Source of the DNA: Paralvinella palmiformis
Taxonomy: Eukaryota > Annelida > Polychaeta > Terebellida > Alvinellidae
DNA: 64,000 bases
Direction of reading: 5' to 3'
Assembly (NCBI GenBank): GCA_025642065.1
Contig: JAODUP010000443.1
Span: 524,501-588,500 of the forward strand
Below are positions 1-13,626 of this stretch, one piece after another. Every line of letters starts with the position of its first letter. Within the stretch, counting starts at the first letter, position 1. Under the pieces are notes generated by a model. That model ran no database searches and was not told where the DNA came from. It saw only the letters and a list, made by a program, of their open reading frames with translations. Both the position numbers and the translations under genes were made by a program.

Positions 1-62
1 AACACGGGTGGTAGTAATCTGTGGCCTAACACACTACAGCTAGACCATGGAGGTGCCTCTAA
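1..62 (-). mobile_element. tRNA-derived SINE (family A), head fragment at window edge
   Basis: Read on the minus strand this is the tRNA-like head of the same SINE seen complete at 6914, 19418, 23076 and 62036: an A-box-like stretch (GGTCTAGC...) followed by the conserved ATCACTACCACCCGTGTT block leading into the B box. The rest of the element lies beyond the left edge. It is diverged from the other copies and is not a functional tRNA gene. Confidence 0.8.
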
Positions 63-2115
63 TTTTTGTACAAATTATGTTTATGTACTATGCTAGCTAT
101 GTCTTTTTTTGTTTTGTTTCGTTTGAATAGTTATTTCATAACACTGATCAAATTCTTAAATAATGGTATATTGATACTGAATGCCACAGGTGAAGCTATG
201 ATAATAAGTAATATACCACATGATCCTTATGGGATATAATCCATAACTCCAAAACACAGGTGTCTGGAATGATATTATTAATCTTTATAATACCAGTAAT
301 GATTATAAGTACTTTACTGTCAATACGAAAGAAAGAATGAAACCATTTGGAAAAGTTAGTTAGAGACTAAACATAATTAATTAATATTATTATTTTCATA
401 ATTTCACTGATATTCCTCTGTGGAAGGCTAATTAAAAAAATGCTCATGTCATTCTAGTGCAAGATGTGTAGCTGCTGTTGTATACATTGGTGAGTTGCAT
501 GAAAGTCAAGACTAAATATTGCAGCAATGTGGAGTTTTCATAAAATCCCAGTTTCCCGGCCCCCCCAGGGCTGCTCACCTTTGGAACATATTACCAAGAG
601 GCCACTCCCTAGGGAAATATCCCCAAAACAGAAGCACCTTGGTTCAATATAAACCTAGATGTGGAGGTTTGCAGCACAGCCCAGACAATGAGGAGGACAG
701 GACAATATTTAATGTGATACCATGTGATTTATTAACATATTTCATTAATCAGTGCCTTAAACAGATGAATCAATACTTCATTTTAATGGATAATATCTGA
801 ACATTGGTGAATAATATGTAGACTAGCTATTCTTCCATTATTTATGCCATTAGAACACTATGTTTACTTAATCCAAAAAATAAGAAAAGACTTGACTCTG
901 CTATACTGAATTGGGTAATGTTATCTTGCCTTTTCAGGCATGAAGTCCTTCTGCAACTGCAAGTGAAGGTTTGCTACTTATTTCTATTTATATATTAGCC
1001 ACATTTTCACCTTTACAGCCATGTAAAATAAGGTACTTGATTATTTCAACCTTATTTGGCTTATTTGAAAAAGAAAACATTGTCAAATGCCTGATTAGAC
1101 AAAATTTCACCCTACTACAGTCAACAGCCGATGGTGATGGCAACCTGGCTTTCACACCATAACCATGTTCCATATCATAACTGACTCACAGAAGCACAAG
1201 CCTTCACATTAATAGGCATGTCAAAAGTAATCCTCAAAAGTACTTTTGTTGACTCATTAGAAATAATGAAAGATTCATGAAAAGCACTTTGCCAGACAGA
1301 TCAAACACATCTCTCCCAATTGGCAACATAACTTGTACTATAATATGAGTCTGTTGATTCAACTGACCCCTACATTGATGTAGGTAAGAAATATATTCAG
1401 AAATTAAGTTCCATTAAGTTCCATTAAGTGGAACACCATTTAACATATCCAGCTTAAAACGTGTCATATTGTCTCAATCTTGGAGCAACTTACATTGACT
1501 AGGGTACTCTAATTTTACTATTACTACTATTTCTACGACGACTACTACAGCGAATAGATGACATTTATGTCCATGTGTAAAGTCTCAACAAAGTAAACAC
1601 ACTAATGCAGCATGTTCCAAAGGAGCCGAGGACATTTTAATTAATTTTCCCTGAGAGTATAACTGACCAATTTATTGCAAAACTGGGCAGCAAAGTTTCA
1701 GGGGTAGGCACAAACGGTTTTATTGTCGTATCATTTTAAACGATACCCCAAAGGTGTTCAGACACTTGTATCGAATACAACCGTGATGTTTTTCTGGTGA
1801 AGATGGCATGGCTACAGTTTAACTTCCACCCATTGGGTTAGACAATATTAACTTAACAACAGTATTCAGTACTTGTGCACACAAAATTCAAACCAACACG
1901 AAGAAACTATTAGGGTTTTAAAAACAACAAGTAGTTTTAAATCTGTGATAATAATGCACCCATTTCACAAAGGTTACAATTTCATCTTGTACATAATATT
2001 ACTGATTTTATTAACAGTGTATCATATTTTTACTTATATTGCAGATATCACATATCAAATTCCAAGACTTTTACTAAATAACTCGATACTAGAATTTACC
2101 ATGAAAAACACATAC
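63..2115. other. No gene seen; probable CCT1 intron
   Basis: No exon of the flanking CCT1 gene and no other coding segment was found here on either strand. The remaining CCT1 C-terminal exons (about 120 residues by family length) therefore lie beyond the left edge and this stretch is probably intron. It contains only a short direct repeat of a 10-base unit (ATTAAGTTCC, about three copies) near 1402-1432. Confidence 0.55.
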
Positions 2116-5100
2116 CAACAAGGTAGCAAAATTCTCCAGGTAAATGGACAGTGCTGCCTCAACGGCACCACCACCTGGCACAACAGCCTTGGACTCCAAA
2201 ACACGTTTAACAACACAAAGTGCATCATGAATAGACCTCTCCATCTCATCAACCATAAAGTCATTGGCACCTCTCAATATGATGGAAGCGCAGGATCGAG
2301 CCTTCGGTCTGAAACAAAATCCAGTATCAGTCAATTATGAACAATATTGGACACAAAAACGTGGAAATTAATAGGTGTGATTATATGGGTAAGTCTTCAG
2401 TCCTGGTGAATGTCAAGGGGGCACCCATTCTCTGCTCACGATTACAGCTAAATAAATTATTTTGCTACGATGATTGATGTTTTCAAGCCACTTTTGTGCA
2501 CATGGTAGGATAAATGGGCAGAGCAAACTCCAAAGGTAATGAATGAAGCAAAGTCAAACACAGGTATGTGTGGCACTGTAGTCATTTTCTGATTACGTAA
2601 AATAAGAAAATCGTTATTACAACTGTCATAAAATACTTTTCCTAACTGTTTACGGCATGTAAATAATGCTAATGGTAAATCACTAATCTTAGCTATCTAA
2701 AACAATGTCTGGCACCATGTGATCTGATCTAATATATTTTTGAACAAACATTTTGGTGTCTTAACTCATAATGTACGAATCAACACAATTCATTCTTTAG
2801 GAACTGAACACCACCTACAGATGTACGTTCAGTTGTTCATTGTCAAGTGGATGGCAAATGCCCTGTGGCTTGTCAGCTGGATACCACATGCTATGCAAGA
2901 CACAAACTCGCCAATAATTCTAACTAACAACCCGACAGTTTAATAAATGTAAATAACAAAGTAACAACCACTATCATTTCATCATTAAAACTGACACAAT
3001 CACGGCAATCTATTGCCCACGATGTGTGAAAAAAGACCAATTATCTAGGTTTCCATAACCAGAGTAATTTAGTAGCAGATTATACAGCTTCGTTTGGGCA
3101 ATAATCTTTGTTTAACTCATGTCCTACAACCTTAAATACCAAACAGTGACAGTAACTGGGCTGTATTTCGTAGTCATTTATGTTCTCGGATTTAGGTCAA
3201 GAAATTATAACAAAGTTTGGGTATTACTTACCCTTTGATTAGAATCAGTTCATCATCACAAATTTTCTCCTGTATCACCTCCTCAGCTTGACCCAATAAT
3301 GATGTGTCATAGGATTCCTCTCCCTCAAGGTTAGCCAGTGTCACAATAAGCTTACCTGTAATGAATAAAACATCCTCCGACTAATATGGCTACATAAATT
3401 GAGGATATTTTTGTTATTTTCATTATAAATAAAAGGACTATGCTAGAGGATGTACATATTTAAAATAATCATCATATGAAAACAGAATAGGCTTGTGTGT
3501 GCATCCACACATGCACACACACTTCTAAAGATATATTTCTGAATGTTTATGCCCATCTATTTGTCCACCTACTACAGGTGACACACAAGTCTACCTACCA
3601 CCAGTTGCTTTAGCGACACGCTTCAGATCGACCTTCTTACACCGTCTTACAGCCATAGCTCCAGCCTCAATAAAGTACTTCAGACAGAGATCATCGATAC
3701 CTCCTGTAGTTAAGATAACATTAGCTCCCGTAGCCAGAATCTTCTGGATCCTCTCTTTGGTTATGTCAGACTCTCTGAAATTGATGGCATAAGCTGCTTC
3801 AATAGGGACAGACAAAATGAACGGAAATATGAACGTTCAAATAGACGGATGAAAAAAACAATAACCGAGACACTAACGGACTGAGAATGAGACAAATAAA
3901 CTGACAACCAGATGATGATTAATGACCAAGCATGGGGTCAACTCAATTCCGGAATTGGAATTGATTTTTTTTAAAGGAATTAATAAATTTTGAATTGGAA
4001 TTTCCTACCAAAAAAAATACTAAACTACAAATTAAATTACCATTTAATTTTTTAATTCATAAATATTTCTTCCATGACAATCCTACTTGGAATATAAACC
4101 ATTCGGAGTAGGTGTTCCGAGTAGGTACTCAGTGTGTGTACTCAAGAGTACCTACTAATGGTAAAAAGTAGTATGTACACAGCCAGTAAAAATCGGCTAG
4201 AAGCTAATAAACAGAAGCATGCAGACTGACAGATACGGACATATAATTACATGTAAAACATAACCATAAAACAAACTTTACAAACCAAAACCTTTCTACA
4301 GTTACATTAAATTTAATACCTCTGCCTAATTCTTTCCAGTTGCTCTGGATCTTCAACCAATATCTGGACACCCAGCTTCATCTTAGCTTTCTGCAGGCTG
4401 AAGTCTAAGCAAGCTATCTTAGCTCCAGTGATAGACTTCTTCATGGCTAGTAAACAGTAAAAAATATATATCACATAAAGACATCATATTTAATAAAAAA
4501 AGATTACGTTTCATCAAATATCCTACAAGAAACCACATAAAATGATTTAACATCAGTAGAATGTGTTGACAGAACTACGATGTAATGAAATATCTTATTA
4601 CCATATGAACCAGAAAGGAAACTAGGTTGTGTTCTATAAATATGCAATATGCAGTGTTAAAACAATTGATAATGTTTACAAATGAAGAAGATGAAACGGG
4701 CCTATTTTACGTGGCTCAGTTTAATAAAAACAGAACTTCTTGGAATAACTAGGTGGTGATAAAACAGGTTCCTGCTGCATGACTTGAATGGCAATATTAA
4801 CAAAACCATGCATCGCAGAGACTATATTAGTTCCAATATAAACTTCACAATTTGTACATGAGTATTAATTCCATATGCCAAAAATGAACATTAAACAATG
4901 ATCTGAAATGAACCATCACTTTACAAAAATAAATAAAAACATGCCATACCTTGAGATGCTACTGTACAATTCAGAGCATAGCCTTTGACCAAAACACTTT
5001 CTCGATTACTGCGTCCATGTGCCTTGAGTATATTTACAGCTTTGATGGCATACTTATTACCACCTTTGCCATCAGTAGTTTTCACTGCATTAGCAGCTTC

Positions 5101-8100
5101 AACAACGAGGTTGGAAAAGAAATCAGAATCTCTGATGTAGGCATTAAGGAAAACATATATACAACTAGTTGGGTGCCAAATTTAAATTCTTTTCAAGACA
5201 GACAGCCATGATCAAGTCCTCAAAATTATACATGGTAGACAGTTTGATTGCCTAAGAAAATGGTTTTAACACCAATTTAAAATAAGGCAAATTTCATTTC
5301 AAATGCTGTATTTTCCTTTTTTGAAAGGGCATATTCTGTTTCAAACTACAGGTTTTCCATCTAACAAACACAAAAAATATTCTTTAATCTGTAAGATACC
5401 TTACATGCATTAATTATAAAATAAAATGATACTGATTTAGAGTCAAGCTTCTGTGATGGTAAACAATTCCATGTTGTGATACTTTAAACACACAAAATGT
5501 TTTTTTTCCCTGGGGCACCTTTTCTCTCTCGATTCCATTACAAAACACAGATTATTCCCTATATGAATGCCTAATCAATCAGTTATTGTAATGTATCATT
5601 GTATGTAAACAACGGTTTGGTGAGTTAAAAGAAAAATTTAAATAAATCACACACACAGCCAAATGAACCAAAACTCTCCTCAGAGGCAGCTTAGCTTCGA
5701 GTTAAGTCATCCAGAGTCAAACCAAGCCTTCCTCTCAACTATACTATTACAACAGAGCTGAAATGACTCAATAGCCATCTAAAAAGTCTTAAACTGGGCT
5801 GAACTGCCCAGGATCAAGATATAAGGTTTCCTTCAATTCCAATTGTGAGAAAATCTATTTATGCAAAAATCAAGGTCTTAACATGGCATTTGCTCAATTT
5901 TCAAAATGAAGGCTTTTCAAAAGAAACCTTTAAATTCAAGGCCTTTTCAAGGTAGTAAAAACCCTGCGTAATATCACACACACAACAACAACAACAACAA
6001 CAAAAAAACTTACAATTGGCTTCAGGAATACCCAACAGAACTCATTATGCACCTTAATATAAATGTGCCTAATATGTAAATTGTCCCACAATGTTTCATA
6101 TAGTTAACATAATTAATTTCCTATCTGTTAGCATCCAAACATGTTGACACAAAGGATACGGTCCTATCAGTTTGCTTGACATGCTCGTCTTTGCCACATT
6201 TATGATGCAATCTTTTCCCAAGTCATCTGTACTGATAGTTAGATTATCTTGAATGTATTTACAGGCCTCTCTGAAATAATGAGCAAAACAAACATTACAT
6301 AGTTCACCCTCTTTCTTCTATATAGTCTTACAGCTTGAAGCAACAACTGTACAGTATTCATATAAAAGACAAGTAGGCATACCTCAACATATTTCAATTC
6401 AAGAAATACATTAAATGATTTTATAATGATTCAAGGTTCACTGGCTTTTGACAAAGCAGTTTAAATCACTGGTTAAAACAATCATGTCAAAATCAGGTTT
6501 TGATGTAGACTGAACCCTGTAATGACTTTTTTATTTTCTCAATTGTGCGCCAAACCAGCAAGCTACACACTGTCAGTAATGCCACACCATATACTGTAAA
6601 ATATTATTTAAAAAATTATACTCAAGTTAATTTCACAATGATATCAACACAAAAACCTTTTCAGTTCACAATTAAAAACTAATCAGCACCCCTCATCTCC
6701 AAACACTTATTCTGCTTAATTCTGACATTTGGCGAAGAAACTAGTACTAAAAAAATCCTGTTTAGCCCACATTCGGAGTGAGCGTGACAACTTACTTGCA
6801 GGCCAGTCTATATCCACTGATGATGGACGTAGGATGAATCTTGCATTTGACCAGTTCTTCAGCATTTTTCAGCAGTTCAGCAGCTATAATAACCTGCCAA
6901 TGAAACAGACAATGATGATGATTGATGTTTTACGACCACCTTTGTGCACATGGTAGGCTAAATGGGCCGAGCGACCTCCGAAGGTAATGAAGCGAAGTCA
7001 AAGATGAAACAAATTTCAGATATGCCCATGCCGAGATTCGAACACGGGTGGTAGTGATCTGTGGTCCAACACGTTACCGCTAGACCACGGAGGCGCCCCC
7101 AATGAAACAGACAATAAAATAATTCATCTGTCTATTCTTAAATGGGTCTCTGCTTAATTTCATGTACTCAAACGTTGAAGGTTTCTCTTTTAATCTTTAC
7201 TCTTGTATACATGCTAATAAGTATTACTTAATACTACAAATGGAGTAAAATTGTAATTAAAAGAAATTCATAAGTAACTGTTTCGTTATTTATAAGTACT
7301 CTGGCTTAAGACAGTTATCTTGTAGCAATCATTCCAGCACCTTTCAAAGAATGAAAACAGATGTTAAACACATTAGTACCAGTCACATTTGGTACACATG
7401 GCTGAGAAGCGACAACTAAAGAAACGATGCACAAACACACATAAAACTGGAACTCAAGCCACCACCAGCACGATATTGTTATGCACTTACCACTGAAGTC
7501 GTTCCATCTCCAACCTCAGCATCTTGTAACTGGGCCAGCTCCACTAACACTTTAGCTGCTGGATGTTCTACTTCTAACAGCTTTAATATTGTAGCTCCAT
7601 CATTTGTAATCGTCACATCCTGGCATGATAAATAAAATCAATGCTTAATTACACTGAAAGATTTACGTGTTTCAATGCGCGAACTGAACATAAATGATGG
7701 TCCTGATTGGTTACATAGCTTGCACCATTAACGATATGAACAGTGAAATAATATAATGGAATTTAGTAATATTATACATAACTTCAGATCACTTATCTGC
7801 ACTAAAATTTGTTAACTAACAACTTATTCTCTATTTACAATGCATTTAGTTTATTATTGCATTTAAATAGGATTTATTTTGTCAATTAACTGTGAGTCAG
7901 TGTGTTGTTCAGCACTGGTCTTATCTGGAAAATATGGCAGAAGGGTGATGCCCTTAACATCTATCAGACATCTGACAGGTGATTACTGATCTAGATTAAA
8001 TGTACACATCTAATATATGTGGTGCGTTGATTTCAATAGACATGAATTGCAAACACAAATAATGGATATAGTGAATCACTCGATCTATTATTAGTCATCT

Positions 8101-11100
8101 CAATCACTGGGATCAGATTGGCAAAAGATAGAACCTGAAACAATGAAGATGAGATTAAAGTCAAAACGCACCAGTTAGGGAAAAGCAGGCTGAGTAAAGG
8201 AGTAATGAAGACGAATCAGATGAGTGAGGGATTGATTAAGTAAATAATGATTGGGGGAAAAACAATTAAAAGGGAAAAGATCAGATTAATATTTCCTATG
8301 ATCGTAAAGACGATTCAACAAGCCACTTACTCCAACATCATCAACCAGCATCTTGTCCAGACCAACAGGCCCAAGACTGCTCTTCACGATGTTAGCTATG
8401 GAACTGGCAGCAAGAACTGTGAAAACAAATAACATTATATGTATTTTGCTGATATGACAATGTTATTAACAATAAAGACATAAGACTGAAGATAATCTAA
8501 AATAATAATAATAAATTTAAATATTTACAGTAATGTTTGGCATCCAAGAAATAACAAATGTGATGTTACCATTTCACAATATCAGGCCATGATGTAACTA
8601 TATTGCTTAACCAATTTTGAGCCAGAAAATGTTACTAAAAAAGACCTATCAATACTAGAGTAAGACTCTTTCTTACTTCACCTCAATCAGTGTGTATTAA
8701 TAATCAGATTTATGTATCTTTAGCCTTTTGTTTTATTTGGTGTATGAAGCATTCAAACCCAAAATATACTGAAGAAAAAATAATATAAATTCAAGCAATC
8801 CAGACCAAATATATAGTTCACTCTCACAGATACATCATTCATAATTTAGTAGGGATCCAAGACAGATAAATTGCACAGATTTTGATCCATTAAAACACAG
8901 CACTGCATACAGACAGTTACAACATGTTATACTTCTTATACAAACTGCCCTGGTGGCATTTTGTTTGAAACACTCTTTTTACTGAAAACATTTTAAAACA
9001 CCCAATACAAACAAAGAAATACATTAGGAAGCAATGTGATACTATACCTGTAGTCCTTCCACAAGGGATCAATGAAAACACCACATCACAAACCAACTGA
9101 TCAATGACACTAATACTATTTATTAATTATTTCTGGCATGTAGCAAAATAAGAATTATGTTTTGATAGTTCTTCATACACAGTCTTCTATTTTCTAGGAA
9201 AGCGAATTATTTGTTTTGAGGTCTACTCAAGTTGTCTTATACTACATAACTTATAGTGTACAGACTTTCGGAAAGAATGCTTGGCGAATTATTTTATGTT
9301 CTGCTTTATATAATATTCAATAAATATATTGGACTTTTTTATAGTCAGTATGTTTCTCAGTGAAGTGAATGATTCCATTATGAACCAACCAAACACAATA
9401 ATAACAATATAACCTTGAGGGCTTGTGCCGAAGGGTAAAGGCAGGTTCTGAAATTATAGACCATTCAGACTTCAGTGAAATATAGAGATTATTTTTCATG
9501 TTTTACTGCATATTTAGTCTTACTTTTCATTTCCATTTAAATCCATTTATATCAGTATTGGTACCTTTTATTAAATTGAAATCACAACTTAAATTCCAAA
9601 AATGTTACTCGTATTTCCCTCTGTAATATAAAATGATGAAAGTGGTAGCTATGAAATGTCTGAATCTTTTTGGAAGTATACTTTCTTGATCAGTATCTGG
9701 CATGTTTCATTCTGGTGTTCATAAAAAGTTTATTATCATGTCTTTCACTGGTTACACTGAGTGTCTCGAAAACTACTTAAAGAGCACATTCACTGGCTAA
9801 AATAATATGGACAATTATAATCTAGCATATTAATTTTATTTGTATTTTCATACAAACTGCTGCCAAAAGATATTTAACACGAAGACTACACCAAGCCAGA
9901 AATTGAACGCATGCCTGATTTGCCACTTGTACAACATCAGAAAGTTTATTATGGCACTGTATTATATACATATATATCAGATCAATCGAAATTTCCTGAT
10001 CATTAACGTCATAATTCATATTGCCAACTGTGCGTGGTAGTGACACCCCTCAACTGCTTGTGAACTGTTCTCGAGCTGACCCACACATGTGCTTCTTAAT
10101 CATGGCATCAATAATGCCATTTCTAGTGATGGACAGTTAACTGCATTTTGCTTAGTCATTATTTTTTTAAATAGTTTTCATGATCCATTTCTGTTCTAAC
10201 CATTCACCACATTGACACCATACAGCGAGCTTTTTCCTGGTCTATTTCAGAAGTTAAGAATAGTTTCTCCCAACACAACTCACTACCACTTTGATTGATA
10301 TTTTAAATAGCCTGTTTTCTCTGGTTCCTAAAGATATCCTTCAATCCTTACATCCAAATCATTTAACAGTATAATTTCAAATAATAAAAACAAACAGGCT
10401 CCCAATGGATTTTTCACAAGAGTTAATAGTGGTTAACATGCTACAAGAAAGCTATCTGGATCACCTTAATCAACATGCTGATGTCACATCACAGTTAGTG
10501 AGCTATTAAGATTTGAAAATTGGAAAGAGTAATAATGTAGGAACCCTCTATTATTAAAGGCATATTATCATGGCTTTTTGGCGACTTTGTACAGTTTTCT
10601 TTACCCTTAATTCCTATAGAAATTCATATGGATAAATAAAAGAATAAAAATTTCCTGACTAAACCTTTTTATTACAATTTTACTTCTAAAAATCTAGAAA
10701 CTTCCTCTCTCTCTGCCACGACTCTGGCATTTTAACATTTGTTCATACCCCTTTCCAATTATATCATTCACACTATTTTAAAAATATATATGAACTTTTT
10801 ATCTGTGACTAAAGATTATTATTTATCATACATTTTAGTACTTAACAATTTAGTTAGGTACTTTGATAAATTTTAGTATAAATTTTAGATCTATTCACCG
10901 ACTATGACCGAGTATTGTATTCTTAAAGAAAACGGTCAGTCTCAATACAATGATATTAGCACACTACTTTATCAAATACTGAAAACTATATTTTATCCAT
11001 CAGAATATACTTTTCCTTAATTTTAACCCCAAAACGGCGGATAACCAACAAAGACTTTTCTAGAATGCAGTCTGGTTGTCAAGCATGCTACATCATGAAT

Positions 11101-11301
11101 CGTTCATGTCACATGTTCAGAAGCCGGCAGATGCCAAATTCAATTCAGTAAGAATAACATTTCACTTTTTACCGTCAACCTGCACTAGTAACACAAAACT
11201 ATATAACAAATGTATCAATCTTTACCATTCTGACTTCTGACTGACTGGCCAGTATTTCTTTCACCGCCAACACTTAACATTCCACCACCGATGGACGACA
11301 T
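2116..11301 (-). CDS. TCP1: T-complex protein 1 subunit alpha (chaperonin CCT1), 3' end missing
   Basis: Subunit alpha of the cytosolic group II chaperonin CCT/TRiC, which folds actin, tubulin and other proteins with ATP. Ten coding exons on the minus strand, in transcript order: 11301-11226, 8416-8331, 7619-7491, 6893-6796, 6270-6160, 5131-4950, 4446-4320, 3774-3599, 3355-3232, 2308-2116. All join in frame with AG/GT borders, giving 434 residues from [18 protein letters not shown]. Visible family motifs: the nucleotide-binding NDGATIL and [46 protein letters not shown] and [13 protein letters not shown]; the subunit choice rests on the close match to alpha. The family is about 550 aa long, so the last exons (after ...YLENFATLL) lie beyond the left edge. 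Oddities: a full SINE sits just upstream of the exon at 6893, and intron 1 is 2.8 kb. The start matches the usual CCT1 N-terminus. Confidence 0.97.
2468..2557 (-). mobile_element. SINE family A, tail fragment
   Basis: On the minus strand this matches the 3' half of the family: the block with CTTTGGAG, CCCATTTA, CCATGTGCACAAAAGTGG and the ATCAATCAT end. The tRNA-like head is missing, so it is a 5'-truncated or decayed copy inside a CCT1 intron. Confidence 0.75.
3946..4170 (+). repeat. Dispersed repeat R2, copy 1
   Basis: Contains TTTCTTCCATGACAATCCTA followed by GGAATATAAAC and several GGAGTAGGTACTC-like units, plus GGAATTGGAATTGAT-type units. The same order and orientation recur near 35870-36040. 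The internal GAGTACCTACT and AGTAGGTACTC motifs are inverted relative to each other. It lies in a CCT1 intron. No coding capacity was seen; the class is unknown. Confidence 0.65.
5976..6004. repeat. (ACA)n microsatellite
   Basis: Short (CA)n then (ACA)n tract in a CCT1 intron. Confidence 0.85.
6914..7100 (-). mobile_element. Full-length tRNA-derived SINE (family A) with 15-bp target-site duplication
   Basis: Read on the minus strand: GGGGGCGCCTCCGTGGTCTAGCGGTAACG (A-box region, shown here in part as TGGTCTAGCGGTAAC), GGTTCGAATC-like B box (GTTCGAATCTCGG), a conserved body (TGAAACAG..., CTTTGACTTCGC, CCATGTGCACAAAGGTGG) and a tail ending ATCATCATC. It is flanked by perfect direct repeats AATGAAACAGACAAT at 6899-6913 and 7101-7115, which proves a retrotransposition event. 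It is in sense orientation with CCT1 and lies directly upstream of the 3' splice site of the exon starting at 6893. Confidence 0.95.
8417..11225 (-). other. CCT1 intron 1, no further feature seen
   Basis: AT-rich intron between the first and second coding exons. No repeat family shared with other parts of the window and no exon-like segment was recognised on either strand. Confidence 0.6.
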
Positions 11302-11599
11302 TTTGGAGTAATGGAGGAACTGATTTTCCTATTTACCACAATAGTTTACTTAGGCTATCTTTAAAACACATAGAGACCATTGCTAAATATGACCTACTAT
11401 TTACACTCACCAGTCTACACTAACATGCGGGCACAGACTTAGATAACATTTCGGTCGAGGATCCTGTATTTTTGACAATAATTCAGAGATTATTTAAAGT
11501 TGTATGTAAATATAAATAAGTCAAAACGCTTTATGAACATTTGCAAAACAGAATATAATAATAGACCGTGTACTGTAGTCGCGGTAGTAACTGTGACAT

Positions 11600-12495
11600 C
11601 CTGCAGTCCCAATCAGTGCTTTACGTTGGTCCTCGGCCAATGTGGCTTGTCGTGGGCACGTTGCCGTAGGGAATGGATTTGTCTCGCCATGCGGAGGGGT
11701 CTGAGTCCTGCCTGCTTAAGGTCGGCATGTATTGTTCCCAGTAGGTTTGTGCAGTGCCTTCCTAGTCGGGGTGTGTAGGCTTGTGTGCCAATAACGGCGA
11801 AGTCTAATGCCCTCTGAGCGGGCGGGTCAGGATCCATGCGTAGGACATGGGTTAGCATTGACCATCTTTGCTTTGCGATCTTTCAGGAGAGGGATTCTTC
11901 AGTGGACTGTGATGTCTGTAGTGCTGCACAGTAAGGAGACTAGGGTCTTGTTCTTGCGCCAGCTCTCATTGCCACGGAAAGAACCTTGCCATGAGAATCT
12001 ATCTCCGTAGTTTCTTCAAGGTATCTATGGCTAAACTCTGTCTTCGTCGTGTTTATGAACAGATGGTGGAGTTTAATTTTCTCTGCTGCTACAGACTGGA
12101 GATGGTCCAGTGGTTTCTTTTCTACGTCCAGGAAGACAACATCGTCTGCGTATTCCATTTCTAGTGGCGGATCTATGCTGGAGACTGGTGGGTTGGACCT
12201 GCTGGAGCTTTCTCGGACGGATGAGAGTGCAGCAGCGAGGTAGCAGGTGAAAAGGAATGGCGAGAGGCTGTCCCCCTGGGGGGATCCTATTGAGGTCTTG
12301 AATTAGTCGGACAGCTCGTTTTTAGCTTCGTCCCTGCTAACAGTGGTCTTACTAGTCTTTGATCATCATCGTTGCAGCCTGCTTGTAGTAGGACATCTAA
12401 GATGCGTTTCCGCTTGATGGTATCGAACGCTCGCGACATATCAATGCCCATCTTGTGGAAGTACCATTTCCTTGTCACCACTGAGATCAGCATAC
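11600..12495 (-). mobile_element. Decayed non-LTR retrotransposon, reverse transcriptase domain
   Basis: On the minus strand the pieces occur in the right order for a non-LTR RT: GIDMSRAFDTIKRKRIL (motif A region, near 12450-12390), GSPQGDSLSPFLF (motif B, near 12290), MEYADDVVFLD (catalytic YADD, near 12155) and, further downstream, the post-RT segment RMDPDPPAQRALDF...NLLGTIHADLKQAGL (near 11830-11720). Stops and frame changes separate them, so it is a dead copy. No endonuclease domain or 3' tail was seen. Its base composition is more GC-rich than the flanks. The clade was not assigned. Confidence 0.85.
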
Positions 12496-12532
12496 ATTGT
12501 GCCCATACAATGTCTGCCAGCTTCTGTTTATG

Positions 12533-12536
<4 letters not shown>

Positions 12537-12603
<67 letters not shown>
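12537..12603. repeat. (TA)n array
   Basis: About 66 bp of uninterrupted TA dinucleotides directly beyond the 5' end of the LINE fragment. Apparent YIYIYI reading frames across it are artefacts. Confidence 0.97.
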
Positions 12604-12608
<5 letters not shown>

Positions 12609-12959
12609 TATAGAATTATCATAATTGAAATAACAGTTTTCCTTTCGTTGAGCTATATATCACTAATTAGCTTTCTTATCCCACACAATAAAATTTAAAC
12701 ACTTTTTTATTTTATTACTATACACAATCAAATTGAATGACTATTTTTCTTTATGTATTACCGGGTAAATTAATGAAATGACGTAATTGTTGTAATTGGA
12801 GCCCATTGAAATATAAATTGCAATTTGTATCAATTGGCTCTACTTGAATGCAACCAATTATTGTGATAAAATGTAGTTCTCATATAGTGATTACTAGGTA
12901 ATTTTATTTTATTGTGTGATGGATTGTGTCCCTCTTATCACTTTCTGAGATTATATGTC

Positions 12960-13035
12960 GATCCTGTGCTATTTTGTCCTGTGGAATTATAGATTTGGTA
13001 CTGTGGAATATTGTCCTGTGATATTTTGTCCTGGA
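12960..13035. repeat. Short TTTTGTCCTGTG-like repeats
   Basis: The motif TTGTCCTGTG or close variants recurs about four times with ATTTTG/AATATTG spacers. It looks like a degenerate local tandem repeat; no function can be assigned. Confidence 0.5.
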
Positions 13036-13414
13036 TTCGTGGTATGACCACCATTACAAACTGTTAAACTGTACTGGTGATATTTTAAATCAGCCCTACG
13101 TACAATCTATTATGATTGATACTGCCAATTTACTGCAAAATCAGTATGCTCTCGATTCCCAGCACTCGATACCAGACCTACAGAATAGTGAAGCAGTAGG
13201 AAAATATGGAGCCGATAGTATAAATAAAGTTTATATAAGCGTGTTGTAGTGGCATTTAATAATATCCACAGAAAATATTTGCTATTCAACAATGGGTGAA
13301 TATGTCTGAAATTTATGTCAATAATATTATTGACTCATTTGGAGTGCTTGGTCCCAAGAACCTTAGCATCATTCTAGCTCATGTGTTAGATGGTCAAAAT
13401 GCTTTATTTTTAGA

Positions 13415-13417
<3 letters not shown>

Positions 13418-13468
<51 letters not shown>
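13418..13468. repeat. (TA)n array
   Basis: About 50 bp of TA dinucleotides in the intergenic region between CCT1 and STT3A. Confidence 0.97.
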
Positions 13469-13471
<3 letters not shown>

Positions 13472-13626
13472 TACTTATCATTTTATCAGATGTAAAAGAA
13501 AATTTTATATTCTAAAATATATTTGTCAAATTTGAATTGAATATATTTATTGATGTTTCAGTCCTTTATTATGCTATTTAGTGTAGACCAACCTCTTCTC
13601 TAACTTATTATCGTTCATGCTCTTAA

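Noticed and set aside
7030..7098. tRNA-like sequences with A and B boxes (also at 19430, 23085, 53230, 55680, 62045)
   Set aside because: They occur in repeated elements with non-tRNA bodies and target-site duplications, and the acceptor stems do not pair; these are SINE heads, not tRNA genes.
12372..13535. ORFs with YIYIYI runs (also 36246, 45993, 48585, 49407, 61200)
   Set aside because: Translations of (TA)n arrays.
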